Shown piece by piece: positions 33,779 through 45,900 of a DNA stretch of 64,000 nt; positions within the stretch are counted from its first letter, which is position 1; every line of letters begins with the position of its first letter. Position numbers and translations under genes: made by a program. Source of the DNA: Spartobacteria bacterium UBA695 (GTDB lineage Bacteria; Verrucomicrobiota; Verrucomicrobiia; Chthoniobacterales; Chthoniobacteraceae); NCBI GenBank assembly GCA_002298145.1, contig DBMP01000025.1:1-64000 (forward strand). The letters run 5' to 3'. The notes beneath the pieces were generated by a model. It saw nothing but the letters and a program-made list of their open reading frames with translations, had not been told where the DNA came from and searched no databases.

Positions 33779-34801
33779 ATGAGCGAGTCCCTCCCCAGTT
33801 CCCCCAGCCAATCCATCGAACAAAACCTGGCGCTTTTCCGCGACCGCTTCGCGCAGCTGAAGTGCGAGGTGCAGAAGGTCATCATCGGCCAGGATGAGAT
33901 CATCGAACACGCGCTGACCGCCATGATCGCGGGCGGGCACATCCTGTTGGAAGGCGTTCCGGGCCTGGGCAAGACGCTGCTCGTGCGCTCGCTGGCCGGG
34001 GCGCTGCGGCTTAATTTCCAGCGCATCCAGTTCACGCCCGACTTGATGCCTGCCGACTTGATCGGTACGCGCATTTTCGTCGAGGACGGCCACGGGCATT
34101 CGCGCTTCGATTTTTCCCCGGGGCCGATTTTCTGCAACCTGCTGCTCGGCGACGAAATCAACCGCGCCACGCCGAAAACGCAATCGGCCCTGCTGGAGGC
34201 GATGCAGGAAAAGAGCGTGACTGTGGCGGGCGAAACCCGGCACCTTGAGGCCCCTTTCTTCGTTCTCGCAACGCAGAACCCGCTGGAGATGGAGGGGACT
34301 TACCCGCTGCCCGAGGCGCAGTTGGACCGGTTCTTTTTCAAGCTGAAGGTCTCCTACCCGGCCGAGGAGGAGTTCGACCGCATCCTGGACTCCACAACGC
34401 GCCGGGAGCAGCCGACGGTGAGCCCGGTTTTCGATGGCAAAGACCTGGTGGAAATGGGGGCCTTTGCGCGGGATGTCCCGGTGGCCCCCAGCCTGCGCAA
34501 GAGCGTGGTGAGGCTCGTCATGGCGACCCACCCGGAGACGCAGTACGCTTCGGCGGAGGTGAAGAAGTACGTCCGTTACGGCGCGAGCCCCCGCGCGGGC
34601 CAGGCGCTCATTGTGGCGGCGAAAATCCGCGCCGTGCTCAACGGGCAGTTCAACGTTTCGCACGAGGACATCCTCGCGGGCGCGCTGCCGATCCTGCGCC
34701 ACCGCGTGATGCTCAATTTCGAGGCCCAGGCCGACGGGCTCGACGCCGACACCCTGCTGGGCCGCGTGGTGGAAACGCAGCGGGCGGAGTGGAACCGCTA
34801 A
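33779..34801 (+). CDS. MoxR-family AAA+ ATPase
   Basis: The product is 340 residues. Walker A is GVPGLGKTLLVRSLAG, Walker B LLLGDEINRATPKTQ, and sensor 1 FFVLATQNPLEMEGTYPLPE. The MoxR hallmark VIIGQDEIIEHALTAMIAGG is present near the N-terminus and a lid domain near the C-terminus (YVRYGASPRAGQALIVAAK). MoxR ATPases act as chaperones that assemble or activate partners, often VWA proteins. Here DUF58, BatA-like and VWA genes follow directly. It starts six bases after the coiled-coil gene. Confidence 0.95.
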   Translation: MSESLPSSPSQSIEQNLALFRDRFAQLKCEVQKVIIGQDEIIEHALTAMIAGGHILLEGVPGLGKTLLVRSLAGALRLNFQRIQFTPDLMPADLIGTRIFVEDGHGHSRFDFSPGPIFCNLLLGDEINRATPKTQSALLEAMQEKSVTVAGETRHLEAPFFVLATQNPLEMEGTYPLPEAQLDRFFFKLKVSYPAEEEFDRILDSTTRREQPTVSPVFDGKDLVEMGAFARDVPVAPSLRKSVVRLVMATHPETQYASAEVKKYVRYGASPRAGQALIVAAKIRAVLNGQFNVSHEDILAGALPILRHRVMLNFEAQADGLDADTLLGRVVETQRAEWNR

Positions 34802-34835
34802 CCGGAACGCAACCCCGAACGGCTCCCCCTCCTCC

Positions 34836-35747
34836 GTGATCGAAACCAACCCGGACCAACTCTTCGATGCCGCGTTCCTGGCGCAGCTCGAATCGCTCAG
34901 CCTGCTCGCCCGGCGCATCGTCAGCGGCAAGATGCGCGCCGAGCGGCGCAGTTCGCGCTTTGGCTCCAGCATCGAGTTCGCCGAGTACCGCCCGTTCATC
35001 AGCGGCGATGACTGGCGGCACATCGACTGGAATGCCTTTGCGCGCTGGCGGCAGCTCGTGCTGAAGCTTTTTGTGGAGGAGGAAGACCTGCACGTGCATC
35101 TGCTGCTCGACTGCTCGGCTTCGATGGACTGGGGCGAGCCCGCGAAGTTCGACCAGGCCCGGCGGATCGTGGCGGGCCTGGCCTATATTACGCTGGCCAA
35201 TCTCGACCGCGCCGCCGTCATGCCGCTGGGGGCGGAACGCTACGAGCCGTGGCGACCCTCGCGGGGCAAGCACCGTTTTCTGCAACTGCTGCGCTACCTG
35301 GCCCAGTGCCCCGTGGCGGCGCGCCGACCCGAGCCGCGGCGGCTGGAGGAGGCCGCGCGCAGGTGGATCGCCAGCCAGCCCCGGCGAGGCATGGTCATCT
35401 GGGTCAGCGACCTCTGGGGGGCCGACTTGGAGGATGCGCTGCACGCGCTTGACCGCCTCCGCTATGCGCGCCATGAGCTGGCGGTCATCCAGGTGATCGA
35501 CCCCACCGAAACCGACGCCGGGGAGCGCGGCGAATATGAGGTCGTGGACGAGGAGACCGGCGCGCCGCGCAAGGTGATCGTGGACCACCGGACGCGCGCT
35601 GAATACCGGGAGCGCGTGGAGGCTTACCAGGAGAGCATCCGGAGCTATTGCCGCAGGCACCAAGTCGCGTTGATCCAGACCAATACGCGCGTGGCCGCGC
35701 CCGATCTGCTCATGCAATCGCTGTTGCAAGGAGGGTTCGTCAAATGA
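34836..35747 (+). CDS. DUF58 domain protein (VWA-like), MoxR-associated
   Basis: The product is 303 residues with a GTG start; the gap after moxR is 34 bases and contains no better ATG. The DUF58 signature is complete: SSIEFAEYRPFISGDDWRHI, then DWNAFARW, and a VWA-like LLLDCSASMDWG with a partial MIDAS (DxSxS). It is cytoplasmic, with no membrane segment. DUF58 proteins are standard partners of MoxR in aerotolerance-type (Bat) operons. Its last bases overlap the next start (ATGA). Confidence 0.93.
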   Translation: MIETNPDQLFDAAFLAQLESLSLLARRIVSGKMRAERRSSRFGSSIEFAEYRPFISGDDWRHIDWNAFARWRQLVLKLFVEEEDLHVHLLLDCSASMDWGEPAKFDQARRIVAGLAYITLANLDRAAVMPLGAERYEPWRPSRGKHRFLQLLRYLAQCPVAARRPEPRRLEEAARRWIASQPRRGMVIWVSDLWGADLEDALHALDRLRYARHELAVIQVIDPTETDAGERGEYEVVDEETGAPRKVIVDHRTRAEYRERVEAYQESIRSYCRRHQVALIQTNTRVAAPDLLMQSLLQGGFVK

Positions 35748-37444
35748 ACTTCCTGTGGCCGCTCGCGTGGGGGCTTGGGGCGCTGGCGCTGCCGGTCATT
35801 GCGCTCTACTTGATCCGCACCCGGCTCCAGCGCAAGCCGGTGAGCACACTGCTTTTCTGGGAGCACCTCACGCCGCAGGTCTACAACCATTCGCTCTGGC
35901 GCAAGCTGCGGCGCTGGGTTTCGCTGGCGCTCCAGTTGCTTTTTCTGCTGCTGCTCGTCCTGGCCATCGCCCAGCCGCTCGCCGCGTGGCAAACGGCCAA
36001 ACCGGCGGCGGTGATCCTGGTTCTCGATACGTCGGTAACAATGACGGCCGCCGATGCCGCGCCAAGCCGCTGGGAGGCGGCGTTGCAAACGGTGCGCCGC
36101 CGCGTGGCCCACCTGCGGCTTTTCGACGAGGCGATTCTCGTAGCCGCCGGGGAAGCGCCCCGCGTGCTCTGCCCGTGGACCCGCAGCAAACCGGCGCTGG
36201 AACGGGCCCTGAAAACCGCCGCACCGGGCGGGACCGTCAGCGACATGCGCGGGGCGCTCGCGCTGGCCCACCACCTGGCGGCACAGCGCAAGAATTCCGA
36301 GATCCTGCTCGTCAGCGACGGCGTTTGGGAACCCGAGCCCGCCCCGGAGGCGCTCAAGGAGGTGCATTTCCAGTGGGTCGGCGCGAAGGAGCCGGTGAAT
36401 GCCGGGATCACGCTTTTCACGGCCCGGCGCTCGCTGGCCGCACCGGGGGAATACCAGGTGATCGGGCGCGTGGCGGCCTCGGCTCCCGTCGAGGCGGAGC
36501 TGGAGGTGCGCGCCGACGGGGCGCTCATCGACGTCCAGAAGCTCAAGCTGGAACCGGGCAAGCCGTGGCGAAAAACCTGGGAGGGCTCGGCCACGGGGGC
36601 CGTTCGCTTCGAAGCCCGGCTCACGGAAATGAAGCGCGACGACCTTGCCGCCGACAACGTGGCCCAGGCGAGCCTGCCCGCGCTGCATCCCGTGCCGGTG
36701 GAAGTCGTCGCGCCGCCGCACGCCTTTCTCGACGCCGCGCTGGAGGCATTGCCACTGGTGGAGACCCACCGCACCTGGCCCCTGACCGCGCTGCCCGCCG
36801 CGCCCGATCCCTCGCGGCTTTATCTTTTCTATGGCTGCGTGCCGCCGGAGGGTTTCCAGCCTTCGGCGATGCTTGTCATTAATCCGCAGGCCGATGGGCC
36901 CTGGGGAAAATACGACGGGCCGCTGGATTCGGCGCTGGTGAGCGAAACGCTGCGCGATGAGCCGATCCTGCGCTTCGTTTCGCTCGACAACGTGCGGCTC
37001 GACAAAGTCTCCGGCTACACCCCGGCCCCCGGCGCGACGCTTTTCGCGCAATACCTCGCGGGCGAAAGCGGCGGGCACGCGGAAAAGCCGCTGCTTTTCG
37101 GCCAGTGGAAGGCGGGGGCCCCGCGCTGGCTCGTGCAGGCGTTCGGGCTGGAGGATTCGGACTTCGTTTACCGCACGGCCTTCCCCGTGCTGCTGGCCAA
37201 TTTGGTCCAGTCGCTGCAACCGGAGGAAACCGAAAAAGCCCCTCCCCTGCCCGGCTCCGTGGCCACGCAGCTTAAACGGGCACCGGGCACCGGAGCGCCC
37301 GCGTCCGGTCCCTCGGAAGCTCCGGCGCGTTCGGGCTGGCTCGGGGGCGCAAGCTCGCTGCCGGTCTGGTGGTGGGCGTTGGTGGCCGGGGCGCTCTGGC
37401 TGCCGCTGGAGTGGGCGCTCTTTCACCGGAGGATCACCGAATGA
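35744..37444 (+). CDS. BatA-like membrane protein with VWA domain
   Basis: The product is 566 residues. The N-terminal BatA-type membrane part starts MNFLWPLAWGLGALALPVIA and continues with TRLQRKPVSTLLFWEHL and a second helix (ALQLLFLLLLVLAIAQPLAA). A VWA domain follows (about 85-250) with AVILVLDTSVTMTAAD, a MIDAS variant DTSVT. The remainder is beta-rich, with a C-terminal hydrophobic helix (WWWALVAGALWLPLEWALF) just before the end. It is probably anchored by both ends, with the VWA part in the periplasm or cytoplasm (topology not certain). The ATGA overlaps at both ends indicate coupled translation. Confidence 0.9.
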   Translation: MNFLWPLAWGLGALALPVIALYLIRTRLQRKPVSTLLFWEHLTPQVYNHSLWRKLRRWVSLALQLLFLLLLVLAIAQPLAAWQTAKPAAVILVLDTSVTMTAADAAPSRWEAALQTVRRRVAHLRLFDEAILVAAGEAPRVLCPWTRSKPALERALKTAAPGGTVSDMRGALALAHHLAAQRKNSEILLVSDGVWEPEPAPEALKEVHFQWVGAKEPVNAGITLFTARRSLAAPGEYQVIGRVAASAPVEAELEVRADGALIDVQKLKLEPGKPWRKTWEGSATGAVRFEARLTEMKRDDLAADNVAQASLPALHPVPVEVVAPPHAFLDAALEALPLVETHRTWPLTALPAAPDPSRLYLFYGCVPPEGFQPSAMLVINPQADGPWGKYDGPLDSALVSETLRDEPILRFVSLDNVRLDKVSGYTPAPGATLFAQYLAGESGGHAEKPLLFGQWKAGAPRWLVQAFGLEDSDFVYRTAFPVLLANLVQSLQPEETEKAPPLPGSVATQLKRAPGTGAPASGPSEAPARSGWLGGASSLPVWWWALVAGALWLPLEWALFHRRITE

Positions 37445-39996
37445 GCATCGAATGCCTCCATTACTGGCCGCTGGCGGGGCTGCTCGGCTTGGGCCTCCTT
37501 TTTTACTGGCATCGCCGCTCCGCCGCCCCGCTCTCGCCCCGGCGGCGCACACTCGCGCTCGTGCTGCGCGGGCTTATTTTTATCCTGCTCATCCTGGCGC
37601 TCACCGAGCCGCGCTGGATCGGGCAGCGGCGGGAACAGGCGGTCATCTGGCTCGTGGACGCCAGCCGCTCGGTGGGCAGCGCCGCCCGCGATCGCGCACT
37701 GGCCTTCGCCGCCGAGGCCGGGAAACAAAAGACCTACCGGGACGAGCGCTTCATCGCGTTCGCTGGAAACCCCGTGGAGGTCCAGGGAACCCCCGCAGCG
37801 TTTGGGGAAGCGCTCCCCAAAGTGGCCGATGACCGCACCGACCTCGCCGCCGCGCTCGCCTTCGCCGACGCCTCCTTCCCGCCCGGCTTTGCGAAAACAG
37901 CCGTCCTCTTCACCGACGGCCAGGAGACGCACGGCGACGTCCTGCGCGTGCTGCCGAAGCTGAAGGCCTCGGGCGTGCGCGTCTGCACGGTGCCCGTCGA
38001 GCCGCCCGACCGCCCCGAGGTGCTGGTGCGAGCCGTCACCGCGCCCCATCAGGCGAATGAAAACGAGCCCTTCGAAGTCGCTGCGGAAGTCGTCAGCAAC
38101 CGCGAGAGCGACGCCACGCTGGAGGTCTTTCGCAATGGCCCGCGCGTGGCCAGCCGCGAGGTCCGGCTCAAACGCGGCGTCAACCGTTTCAAGATGACGC
38201 AGAGCGTCAGCGGCGAGAAAACCGACGAGTTCACCGTGGCGGTGAAGGCGAAAGAGGACACCATCGCCGACAACAACCGCGCCTCGGCCTTTGTGCGTTC
38301 ATCGGGCAAAACCAAGGCGCTGCTCCTAGCCGACAAGCCCGACCAGGCGCGCTACCTCGCCCGCGCGCTGCAACAAGAGGGCATTCTCCTGGATGTACGC
38401 CCGGCCAAGGGAGCGCCCGCCGACATGGGCGATCTCCAGAATTATGATCTGCTCATTCTGGATAATGTACCCGCCACGGAGTTCACCCGGGAACAGATGG
38501 GGCTCTATGCCAGCTATGTGAGGGACTTCGGCGGCGGCCTCCTCATGCTCGGCGGCGAGCTTTCTTTCGGCCTCGGCGGCTATTACCGCACGCCTGTCGA
38601 GGATGTCCTCCCCGTCCGGTGCGACTTTGAGAAAGAGCAGGAGAACCCGTCGCTGGCGCTCATGCTGGTCATCGACCGCAGCGGTAGCATGAGCGGCGAG
38701 AAAGTCGAGATGGCAAAGGACGCCGCCAAGGCCGCCGTGGAGCTGCTCGGGCCGAAGGATTACGTGGGAGTCATCGCGTTCGACCACGAGAGCTTCTGGG
38801 TAGCCGACCTGCAATCCGCCTCGGACAAATCGGGCGTGCAGCAAAAGATCGCCAGCATTGAGGCGGGCGGCGGCACGGCAATGGCCCCGGCCATGGAGAT
38901 GGCGCTCTCGCGGCTCCAGACTTCGTCGGCCAAGCTCAAGCACGTCATCCTTCTCACCGATGGCGTTTCCACGCCCGGGCCATTCTACGAACTGGCCACG
39001 CAGATGGCCCAGCAGCGCATCACACTGAGTACCGTGGGCGTCGGCGGCGATACGGACCAGGACTTGCTCAAGAAAATCTCCGAATGGGGCAACGGGCGCT
39101 TTTATTTCACCGACAACCCGGGCAGCATTCCGCAGATTTTCACCAAGGAGACGATGACGGCGGCGAAGTCGGCCATTCGCGACATGCCGTTTCTGCCGGT
39201 GCAGGTGGCGCCCGCTGATTTCCTGGGCGGCCTCGATTTCTCCGGCGCGCCTTTCCTGCTCGGCTACGTGAACACCAAGACGAAGCCGACGGCGGAGCTC
39301 TGGCTCGTCACGGAAAAGCAGGAGCCGCTCCTGGCCACGTGGCGCTGCGGGTTGGGCCAATCCGGGGCGTTCACTTCCGACGCCCGCAATCGCTGGGCCG
39401 TCGACTGGCTCAAATGGGAGGGCTACGGGAAATTCTGGGCGCAAACGTGCCGCAAACTGATGCGCACCGCCGCGCTCAAGCACCAGCCCTCGCAACTGGC
39501 GCGCGAGGGGGATGATTTCGTCTTCACGGTCGATTGCCTGGACGAGCGGGGCAACTACGCAAGCGACCTGGCAGGCGAGCTGACGCTGCTCGGCCCCGAC
39601 AACCGCGCCTCCAAGCTTCCGCTCCAAGCAGCGGGCCCCGGGCGCTTCACCGCGCGCTGGCCCGCCAAGCACGGCGCGTGGCACGCCCAGGTGACGCTGA
39701 AGAACGGCGACCAGACCTTCGACCAGCAATACGCCTCCATCAGCGCGGGCTATCCCGATGAATTCCTGCTCCGCCCGCTCGACGAGGCGAAGCTGCGCGC
39801 CATCGCGAAAGAGACCGGCGGTGCGTACAACCCCTCCACGCTCCCCAACGACCGCACCGCCCCCGTCGAGCGTGAGCTTTGGCCGTGGCTGGCGCTGCTG
39901 GCCCTCATCCTTTTCCTCGCCGACGTCGCCGCCAAACGCTGGCCTGACGACGAGGCGCTTTCCCGCCCACCCAAGTCACTTTTTCCTCACCCATGA
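37441..39996 (+). CDS. double VWA membrane protein with glutamine-amidotransferase-like domain
   Basis: The product is 851 residues. Two N-terminal helices (about 5-22 and 37-55) are followed by a first VWA-like domain with VIWLVDASRSVGS. Then comes a GATase1-like fold region (KALLLADKPDQARYLARAL, NYDLLILDNVP, GGGLLMLGGELSFGLGGYY), and a second VWA domain with a full MIDAS (MLVIDRSGSMSGEKVEMA). A beta-rich segment and a C-terminal helix (LWPWLALLALILFLADV) close it. No catalytic Cys is apparent in the GATase-like part, as in other members. It overlaps its neighbours by four bases on both sides. Confidence 0.88.
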   Translation: MSIECLHYWPLAGLLGLGLLFYWHRRSAAPLSPRRRTLALVLRGLIFILLILALTEPRWIGQRREQAVIWLVDASRSVGSAARDRALAFAAEAGKQKTYRDERFIAFAGNPVEVQGTPAAFGEALPKVADDRTDLAAALAFADASFPPGFAKTAVLFTDGQETHGDVLRVLPKLKASGVRVCTVPVEPPDRPEVLVRAVTAPHQANENEPFEVAAEVVSNRESDATLEVFRNGPRVASREVRLKRGVNRFKMTQSVSGEKTDEFTVAVKAKEDTIADNNRASAFVRSSGKTKALLLADKPDQARYLARALQQEGILLDVRPAKGAPADMGDLQNYDLLILDNVPATEFTREQMGLYASYVRDFGGGLLMLGGELSFGLGGYYRTPVEDVLPVRCDFEKEQENPSLALMLVIDRSGSMSGEKVEMAKDAAKAAVELLGPKDYVGVIAFDHESFWVADLQSASDKSGVQQKIASIEAGGGTAMAPAMEMALSRLQTSSAKLKHVILLTDGVSTPGPFYELATQMAQQRITLSTVGVGGDTDQDLLKKISEWGNGRFYFTDNPGSIPQIFTKETMTAAKSAIRDMPFLPVQVAPADFLGGLDFSGAPFLLGYVNTKTKPTAELWLVTEKQEPLLATWRCGLGQSGAFTSDARNRWAVDWLKWEGYGKFWAQTCRKLMRTAALKHQPSQLAREGDDFVFTVDCLDERGNYASDLAGELTLLGPDNRASKLPLQAAGPGRFTARWPAKHGAWHAQVTLKNGDQTFDQQYASISAGYPDEFLLRPLDEAKLRAIAKETGGAYNPSTLPNDRTAPVERELWPWLALLALILFLADVAAKRWPDDEALSRPPKSLFPHP

Positions 39997-42900
39997 ACCC
40001 ATCCAAAATTCTGCACGTTTCCGTCGCGGCCCTCCTGATTTCCGGCGGCGCTTATGCCGAGACCCTCGTTCCGGCCGTGGTGGAGCGCTATGAACAAATC
40101 CTCGTCAAGTCGCCTGAAAAGGGGACCGCCTTTGACAAGGTTTACCAGTATTACTTTGAAAACGAAGGGCTGGAAAAGCTGGCCCAGCGCTGGAAAATGG
40201 AAGCCATGGTCACGGGCTTGCCCACGAAAGCGGCAACTTACCAAATCCTACTGGGAATGCTCTCCGAGCGGCAGGGAAAAACCGCCGACGCCCGGGCGGC
40301 CTTTACGGAAGCGGCGAAGCTCATGCCGGATAATTACCGCGTGTGGCGCTCGCTGGGCGGCCTTGAAGCGACGGAAGGGAAGCTCGCAGCGGCCATCGAA
40401 GCTTTCACCAAAGCTCTCGCGGCCAATCCGCCCGCAGCCGAACGCGCACCGCTCTACCGCGAGTTGGCTCGCGCCCAGCAGCGCAGTCTCGATAACGCCG
40501 GGGCGCTCGCCACGTGGCAAAAAATGGCGGCGGAGTTCCCCAACGACCCGTTCGTGATCGAAGAAGTGGCCGAGGCCCAGCTCGACGCCGAGAAGTATGA
40601 CGATGCCCGCGCGACGTTTACGAAACTGCGCGATCTCGCCGGAACCGATCCGTTCCGGAAAGTCAGCGCGACGATCCGCCTCGCCCAGGTGGAGGAACGC
40701 CAGGGCAAGACCAAGGAGGCGCTGGCCATCTACGAGGGGGCGCTCGCGCAGGCCAGCGAAACGAGCTGGATTCACCGCGACGTGCGTTCGCGCATTGAGG
40801 AGGTCTACCGCCGCCAGGATGATCTCCCGGGGCTGGTGGGCTATTATGAAAAATGGCTCGCCGATCACGACAAGGACGTGGAGGCCGCGACGCGCCTGAG
40901 CGGGGCGCTGGTGGAGCTCAACCGCAAGGCCGACGCGGTAACTTGGCTGCGCAAGGCGGGCCAGTGGGCCCCCGACCGCAACGAGCTGCAAGTGGAGCTG
41001 GCGCGGCTGCTGCGCGATACCGACCAGGCCGACGAGGCGCGGCAGATTTTGGCGGGCCTTGCGCAGGCACATCCCGAGGAGCTGAGCTACTGGGAGCTGC
41101 TCGGCGCGGCAGAGTGGGCGCTTTTCAAAAAGGGGCACGAGGAGGCGCATCAAAAAGCGGCGATTGAGGCATGGAAGAAAATCGCTCCGCCGGAGACCAA
41201 GGACGCGAGCCAGGTCAGCCGCCTGGCCGATATCCTGCGCGACAGTGGCCTAAACGACGAGGCGCTCGAGCAAATGGAACGCGCCTGCACGCTTGCCCCC
41301 GAGGCGGGCGATCTGCGGGAACGCCGGGCGGGCTTCCTTTTCGAACTGCACCGCGACGACGAGGCGTGGAAGTGCCTCGAAGGGCTCGTTGAGGGGGCGC
41401 GCGCCAATGCGGCAAACTACCAACGGCTCGCCTCGATCCAGTTGAAATACGGCAAGCTCGATGCCGCGCTGGAGTCGGTGAAAAAAGGCGTGGCGCTCGC
41501 TCCGGCCGATTACTCGCTGCTCGCGCTGCAATGGCGTATCCTCTCCGAGCGCAAGGAATGGAGCGCCGCCGCGGCCCTTTACGAGCCGATGCTGGCGGCC
41601 GCCCCGGCGATGTACGAACAGACCGAGCAGCAATACCTCCAGGCGCTGAAAGCAGGCGAAACGCTTGACGCAGCGCGCAAGGCCCTTACGGAGAAGCTCC
41701 CTACGGCGACCGAGGCCGAGCTGCGCCTCCTAGCGCGCATCGCGTTGCAGGCCGACGACCTCCCCTCGGCGCGCCAGGCGATCGAGGAGGGCAAAAAGCG
41801 CTTCCCCGAATCCTTCGCGCTCGCCCGGCTGGAATCCGAATGCGCCAAGCGCGCGGGCAACCTCGATGAGCGCGTGGCCGCGCTGCGCCGCCTCATCAAG
41901 CTGGAGCCAAAGCAGACCGGCGATTTCCTCCTGGAAATGGGTCGCGCCTATCAGGAAGTGCAGAAGTGGGATCAGGCCCGCGAAGTGGCCCGGGAGTGGA
42001 TCGCCTTCTCACCCGCCAACGCCGATGCGCACCTTTTCGCCGCCGATCTCGCTTTCGCTTCGGGAGCGCCCGAGGAGGGCATCGCCAAGCTGCGCGACTC
42101 CGTCAAGCTGAGCGAAAAGCCCAACCAAATCCGGCTCCGGCTTGCCCAGGCCTATAGCCAGGCGGGCGAGGCAGCCAAGGCTCAGCAGACCGCCGAGGAG
42201 GCGTTTGAGGCGGAAGAAGATGCCTCGGCAAAAATGGCAATCTTACGCCAGGTGAGTGAATACTACTTCGCCCAAGGCAAAATCGACGTCCTCATCAACC
42301 GCTTCCGCGAACGCCAGCGGAGCGAGGAGGGCGGCTGGCGCTATGCGCTTTATCTCTCGGAGATTTTCCAGCAGATGCAGGATTACGGGCAGGCGCGCGA
42401 GGAGCTGGCCAAGTCCCTCGCCTCGCGGCCCAAGGACCCGGCGCTCCTCAAGCAGCTCCTGCGCCTGGCCGAGCAGGAGAACAACACTGCCGAGCAGGCC
42501 CGCTATCACAAGGCGCTGGCGGAGGTGGAGCCGACGACGGCCAACTTCGCCGCGCTCGCCGAGGCGCTGGCCAACAACAACGACGCCGAGGGAGCCGTGG
42601 GCGTGCTCGCGGACCACGAGGCCGAGGTGCTCAAGGACCCGGCCCCGTGGCGCCTGGCGCTCGCGCGGGTGCAGAAACAGCCCGGGGCGGCCAAGCTTTT
42701 CACCACGCTCGCCAATGCGCTGCGCCAGCGGCCCGCCGACTACAGCGGCCGCATGACGCTTGCGGAGCTCCAGATCGCGATGGGCAGTTCCGAGGAGGCC
42801 AAGCGGACGCTCTGGGACCTGCGCCGGATGCCCCAGCCCGCCCGGGCCGCCGCCACGCCCGCCCCGGCTTCCGCGTCGCCGCAGCCCGGCTTCGTGGGCC

Positions 42901-45900
42901 CCATGGGGTTCCTCGGCGGCAGTCCCAGCAACGCCAACAAGCGCATCTACGCCGCGAGCTTGGCCCAGCAATCCTTCGCCGAGCTCGTCAACAGCCAGAA
43001 CAGCCACCAGTACAGATACCGTCGCTCCTACCGTTACGGCCCCATGGGCTCCATGAATAATGCCGCGCCGTCCAGCGGCCCCACGTTCGAGGAGACCCGG
43101 GACAAGGCACTCGTTTACCTGGCGGCCATCGCCGTGCGGGAACAAAATCCGGACGCATTCATCGCCGAGCTGGAAAAGGACCTGGCCGCGCAAAACGTCG
43201 ACCGAATGGAACGCTTCGTCTGCTACAGCCTGGTGCAGGCCCGCGACCTCCTTTGGCGCGAGATCCTGGCCCAGGCCGACTCGCCCGCTGGCGGCAAGGA
43301 GCTCGACCAGCTCTGCTTCGAGACGCTGCCGCGCTTCATGACGGGCCCGCAGGGTGGCCCCTCGCCGGATGCACTCAAGGCGTCCGAGCTGACGCAGAAA
43401 TTCGCCGAGCGGCTTGCCGGTTCCGACCCGAAAATGGCGTTCCTATCCAAGGTGATGCGATATTCTGCACTGAATAGCTCTGGGCAGAAGGACGAGGCAA
43501 AGAAAATCGCCGACGACGTGCAGACGAACATCGATCTGAGCGACCCAATGCAGGTCCAGGTCGCCTTTTCCCTGGCCACGGAAAGCGGGAATATCGAGGC
43601 GGCGGAAAAATACCTGCCGAAGCTGATGGAACTCTCCAAGAAAAACAGAGGAACCAACTACGGCTACCTCAGGTCCTCCCTTGCCCAGGCGTATCTGAAA
43701 AAGAATGACTTAAAAAACGGCGTGCGGCTGTTGGCGGAGACCTTCCGCGATTCCCTGCCCGCGCAGGCCGGAGGGGCCAACACCGCGCAGACGATGTTCT
43801 TCGGCTTCAACGGTTACCGCAGCTATTACCGCAACGGGAATCTGCCGCAGGTCCCCTACCCCAACCGCTACATGGACGACCAGCGCATCAGCACGCTGCG
43901 GCAGGCCTACCAGCTCATCAAACCGCTCAATGGGCTAGACCTTTACCTAGAGAGCCTGGCGAAGCTGGAGGTACCCGCTGAGCTGAAAATCTACCCCACC
44001 CTGGCGCGCGTCTACCTGGAGTGGTTCGACGATAAGAAGGAAGCCGCGTTCAACGATCTCCAGGCCCTCCTGGCCTCCACCCCGGACGATGAGCTGCGGC
44101 TCCTGGCCGCCGGAATGGCCGTGGAGATTCAGAAGACGCCGGAAGCCTTCGCGCTGCTCGACCAAGTCGGCTCCCAGCAGCGGGACGTCTACAAGCGCGC
44201 GCAGCAGATCATGCTCTCGTGCGCGCAGAAGGCGAAGAACGACGAAGTGGCGCGCAAGGCCGCTCTGCGCTTGGTGACGCTGCGGCCACCGCGCGAGGAA
44301 CTCCAGGCGCTGCTGCCCGACCTGAAACGCCTCGGCCTTACGGAAAAAGCCGATGAACTGGAAAAGCAGATCGCCCGCGGAAGCAATCAGCCCAACGACA
44401 TGCGGCAGAAAACGGACCTCCTCCAAAGCTACCGCCAGGAGAAAAAGGAGGCCGAGGCCGTCGCGCTGGCCAAGACGCTGCTGGCCATCGATCCGCTCGC
44501 ACCACAGACCAGCGGCGACTATTACCGCTACATTTCCCTCGACGTACTCAACCAGTTCAAGGCGCTCGACACCTACATCGCCGACCTGGAGAAACAGGCC
44601 GCCACCACGCCCGACTCCGCCCGCGTCTGCCTGCTCCTGGCGGAAGCCTGGGCCCGCAAGGACTCGAAGAAAGCACCGGAGTGGTACCGCAAGGTCGTCG
44701 CGCTGCGCCCGGATGACCTCACGCTACAATGGAAGCTGGTGCAGGCCATGAACAACCGCGACCAGCGCGAGGAGGGCCTCAATCTCTGCCGCGAAATTCT
44801 GAAGAAAGACCCCGGCTGCCTCTTTGACAATCGCTTCGACGTCATCACCCTTTACGAAAACGGCCACGCGCTGCCGGAACTGGCCGAGGTGGTCTTAAAC
44901 CAGCCCGCGCAGCCGATCGCCGCGGGGCCCAACTACAACTCCGGCAACCGGCAGACCGAGTGGATCTGCAACCGCCTGGGCCAGCGGCTGCGCGACAGCG
45001 AAAACAACCTCGAGCTGGCCGTGAAGGTCTGGAGCAAGGGGATCGAGCTGAGCGACGAAGCCTCCCCCTTCCAGAGCCTGGAGCTCCGGGGCTCGCTCAC
45101 CAAGGGCCTGGCCGAGCTCGGGCGCAAGGAAGAGGCGCTCAGCCAAGTCGAGCTTCTCTATTTCCCCTCCGCCAAGCCCAAGGCGGCGCTGCTGGGGATG
45201 AACAACTTCTCCTCCGGCTCGTCGTGGATGAGCTCGATGTCATCCGATTCGAACGGCAACGTCTCCTTCCCCGGCCTCGCCCCGCTCGACGTGGCGGAAA
45301 AGCTCGGCAGTCTCGATGTGCTGCGGGCAAAGGCGGAGGCCAAGGCCGCGCAGGATGAACCGATGAAATGGCTGGCCTTCATCATCCGCGCCCGCCAGCA
45401 CGATCCCAAGCTGCTCCAGGACCTGCCAAAGGAGCTCGCGGATTCGAGGGTGGGCAACCCCGCGCTCAACAACGAGACGCTGCTGCGCGTGATGAGCAGC
45501 GAGCTGGTTCGCTGGCCCGAGGCCCGGCACCTTTCGCTGGATTTGCTTTTCGCCGCCAAGAAGATCGTCGAAACCTATCAGGGCAACCCGGCCTGGCAGC
45601 TCTTCAGCATCGACATGCAGATTTTCAACCGCGCGGTGGAGTTCAACGACGTCGAGGCCGCGCGCAAGGCCGCGAAGGATTGGATCGGCCTGATGCAAAG
45701 CTCCGGCAACGGGATGAACGGCTTTGCAAACGGAGACGAGATCTTTGTCGCTCTGCGTTCGATGATCAAGGTCGGCATGACGGCTGAATTCGATCAGGTG
45801 CTCGCCTACGCGAAGTCCAACGCGCAGGCGCAAGGCAACTCGTCCTACCGGCAGCAAATCGCGGAAACCGAGGCAGATATGGCGCTCAGCAAGGGCGAGG

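Noticed and set aside
32285..35023. A 912-codon open frame on the minus strand antisense to the coiled-coil, moxR and DUF58 genes
   Set aside because: It is the mirror of strongly conserved genes in high-G+C DNA; the product is Arg/Leu/Ala-rich with no recognisable domain.
38326..39729. A 467-codon minus-strand frame antisense to the double VWA gene
   Set aside because: No motif and composition typical of antisense high-G+C frames; the VWA gene is well supported.
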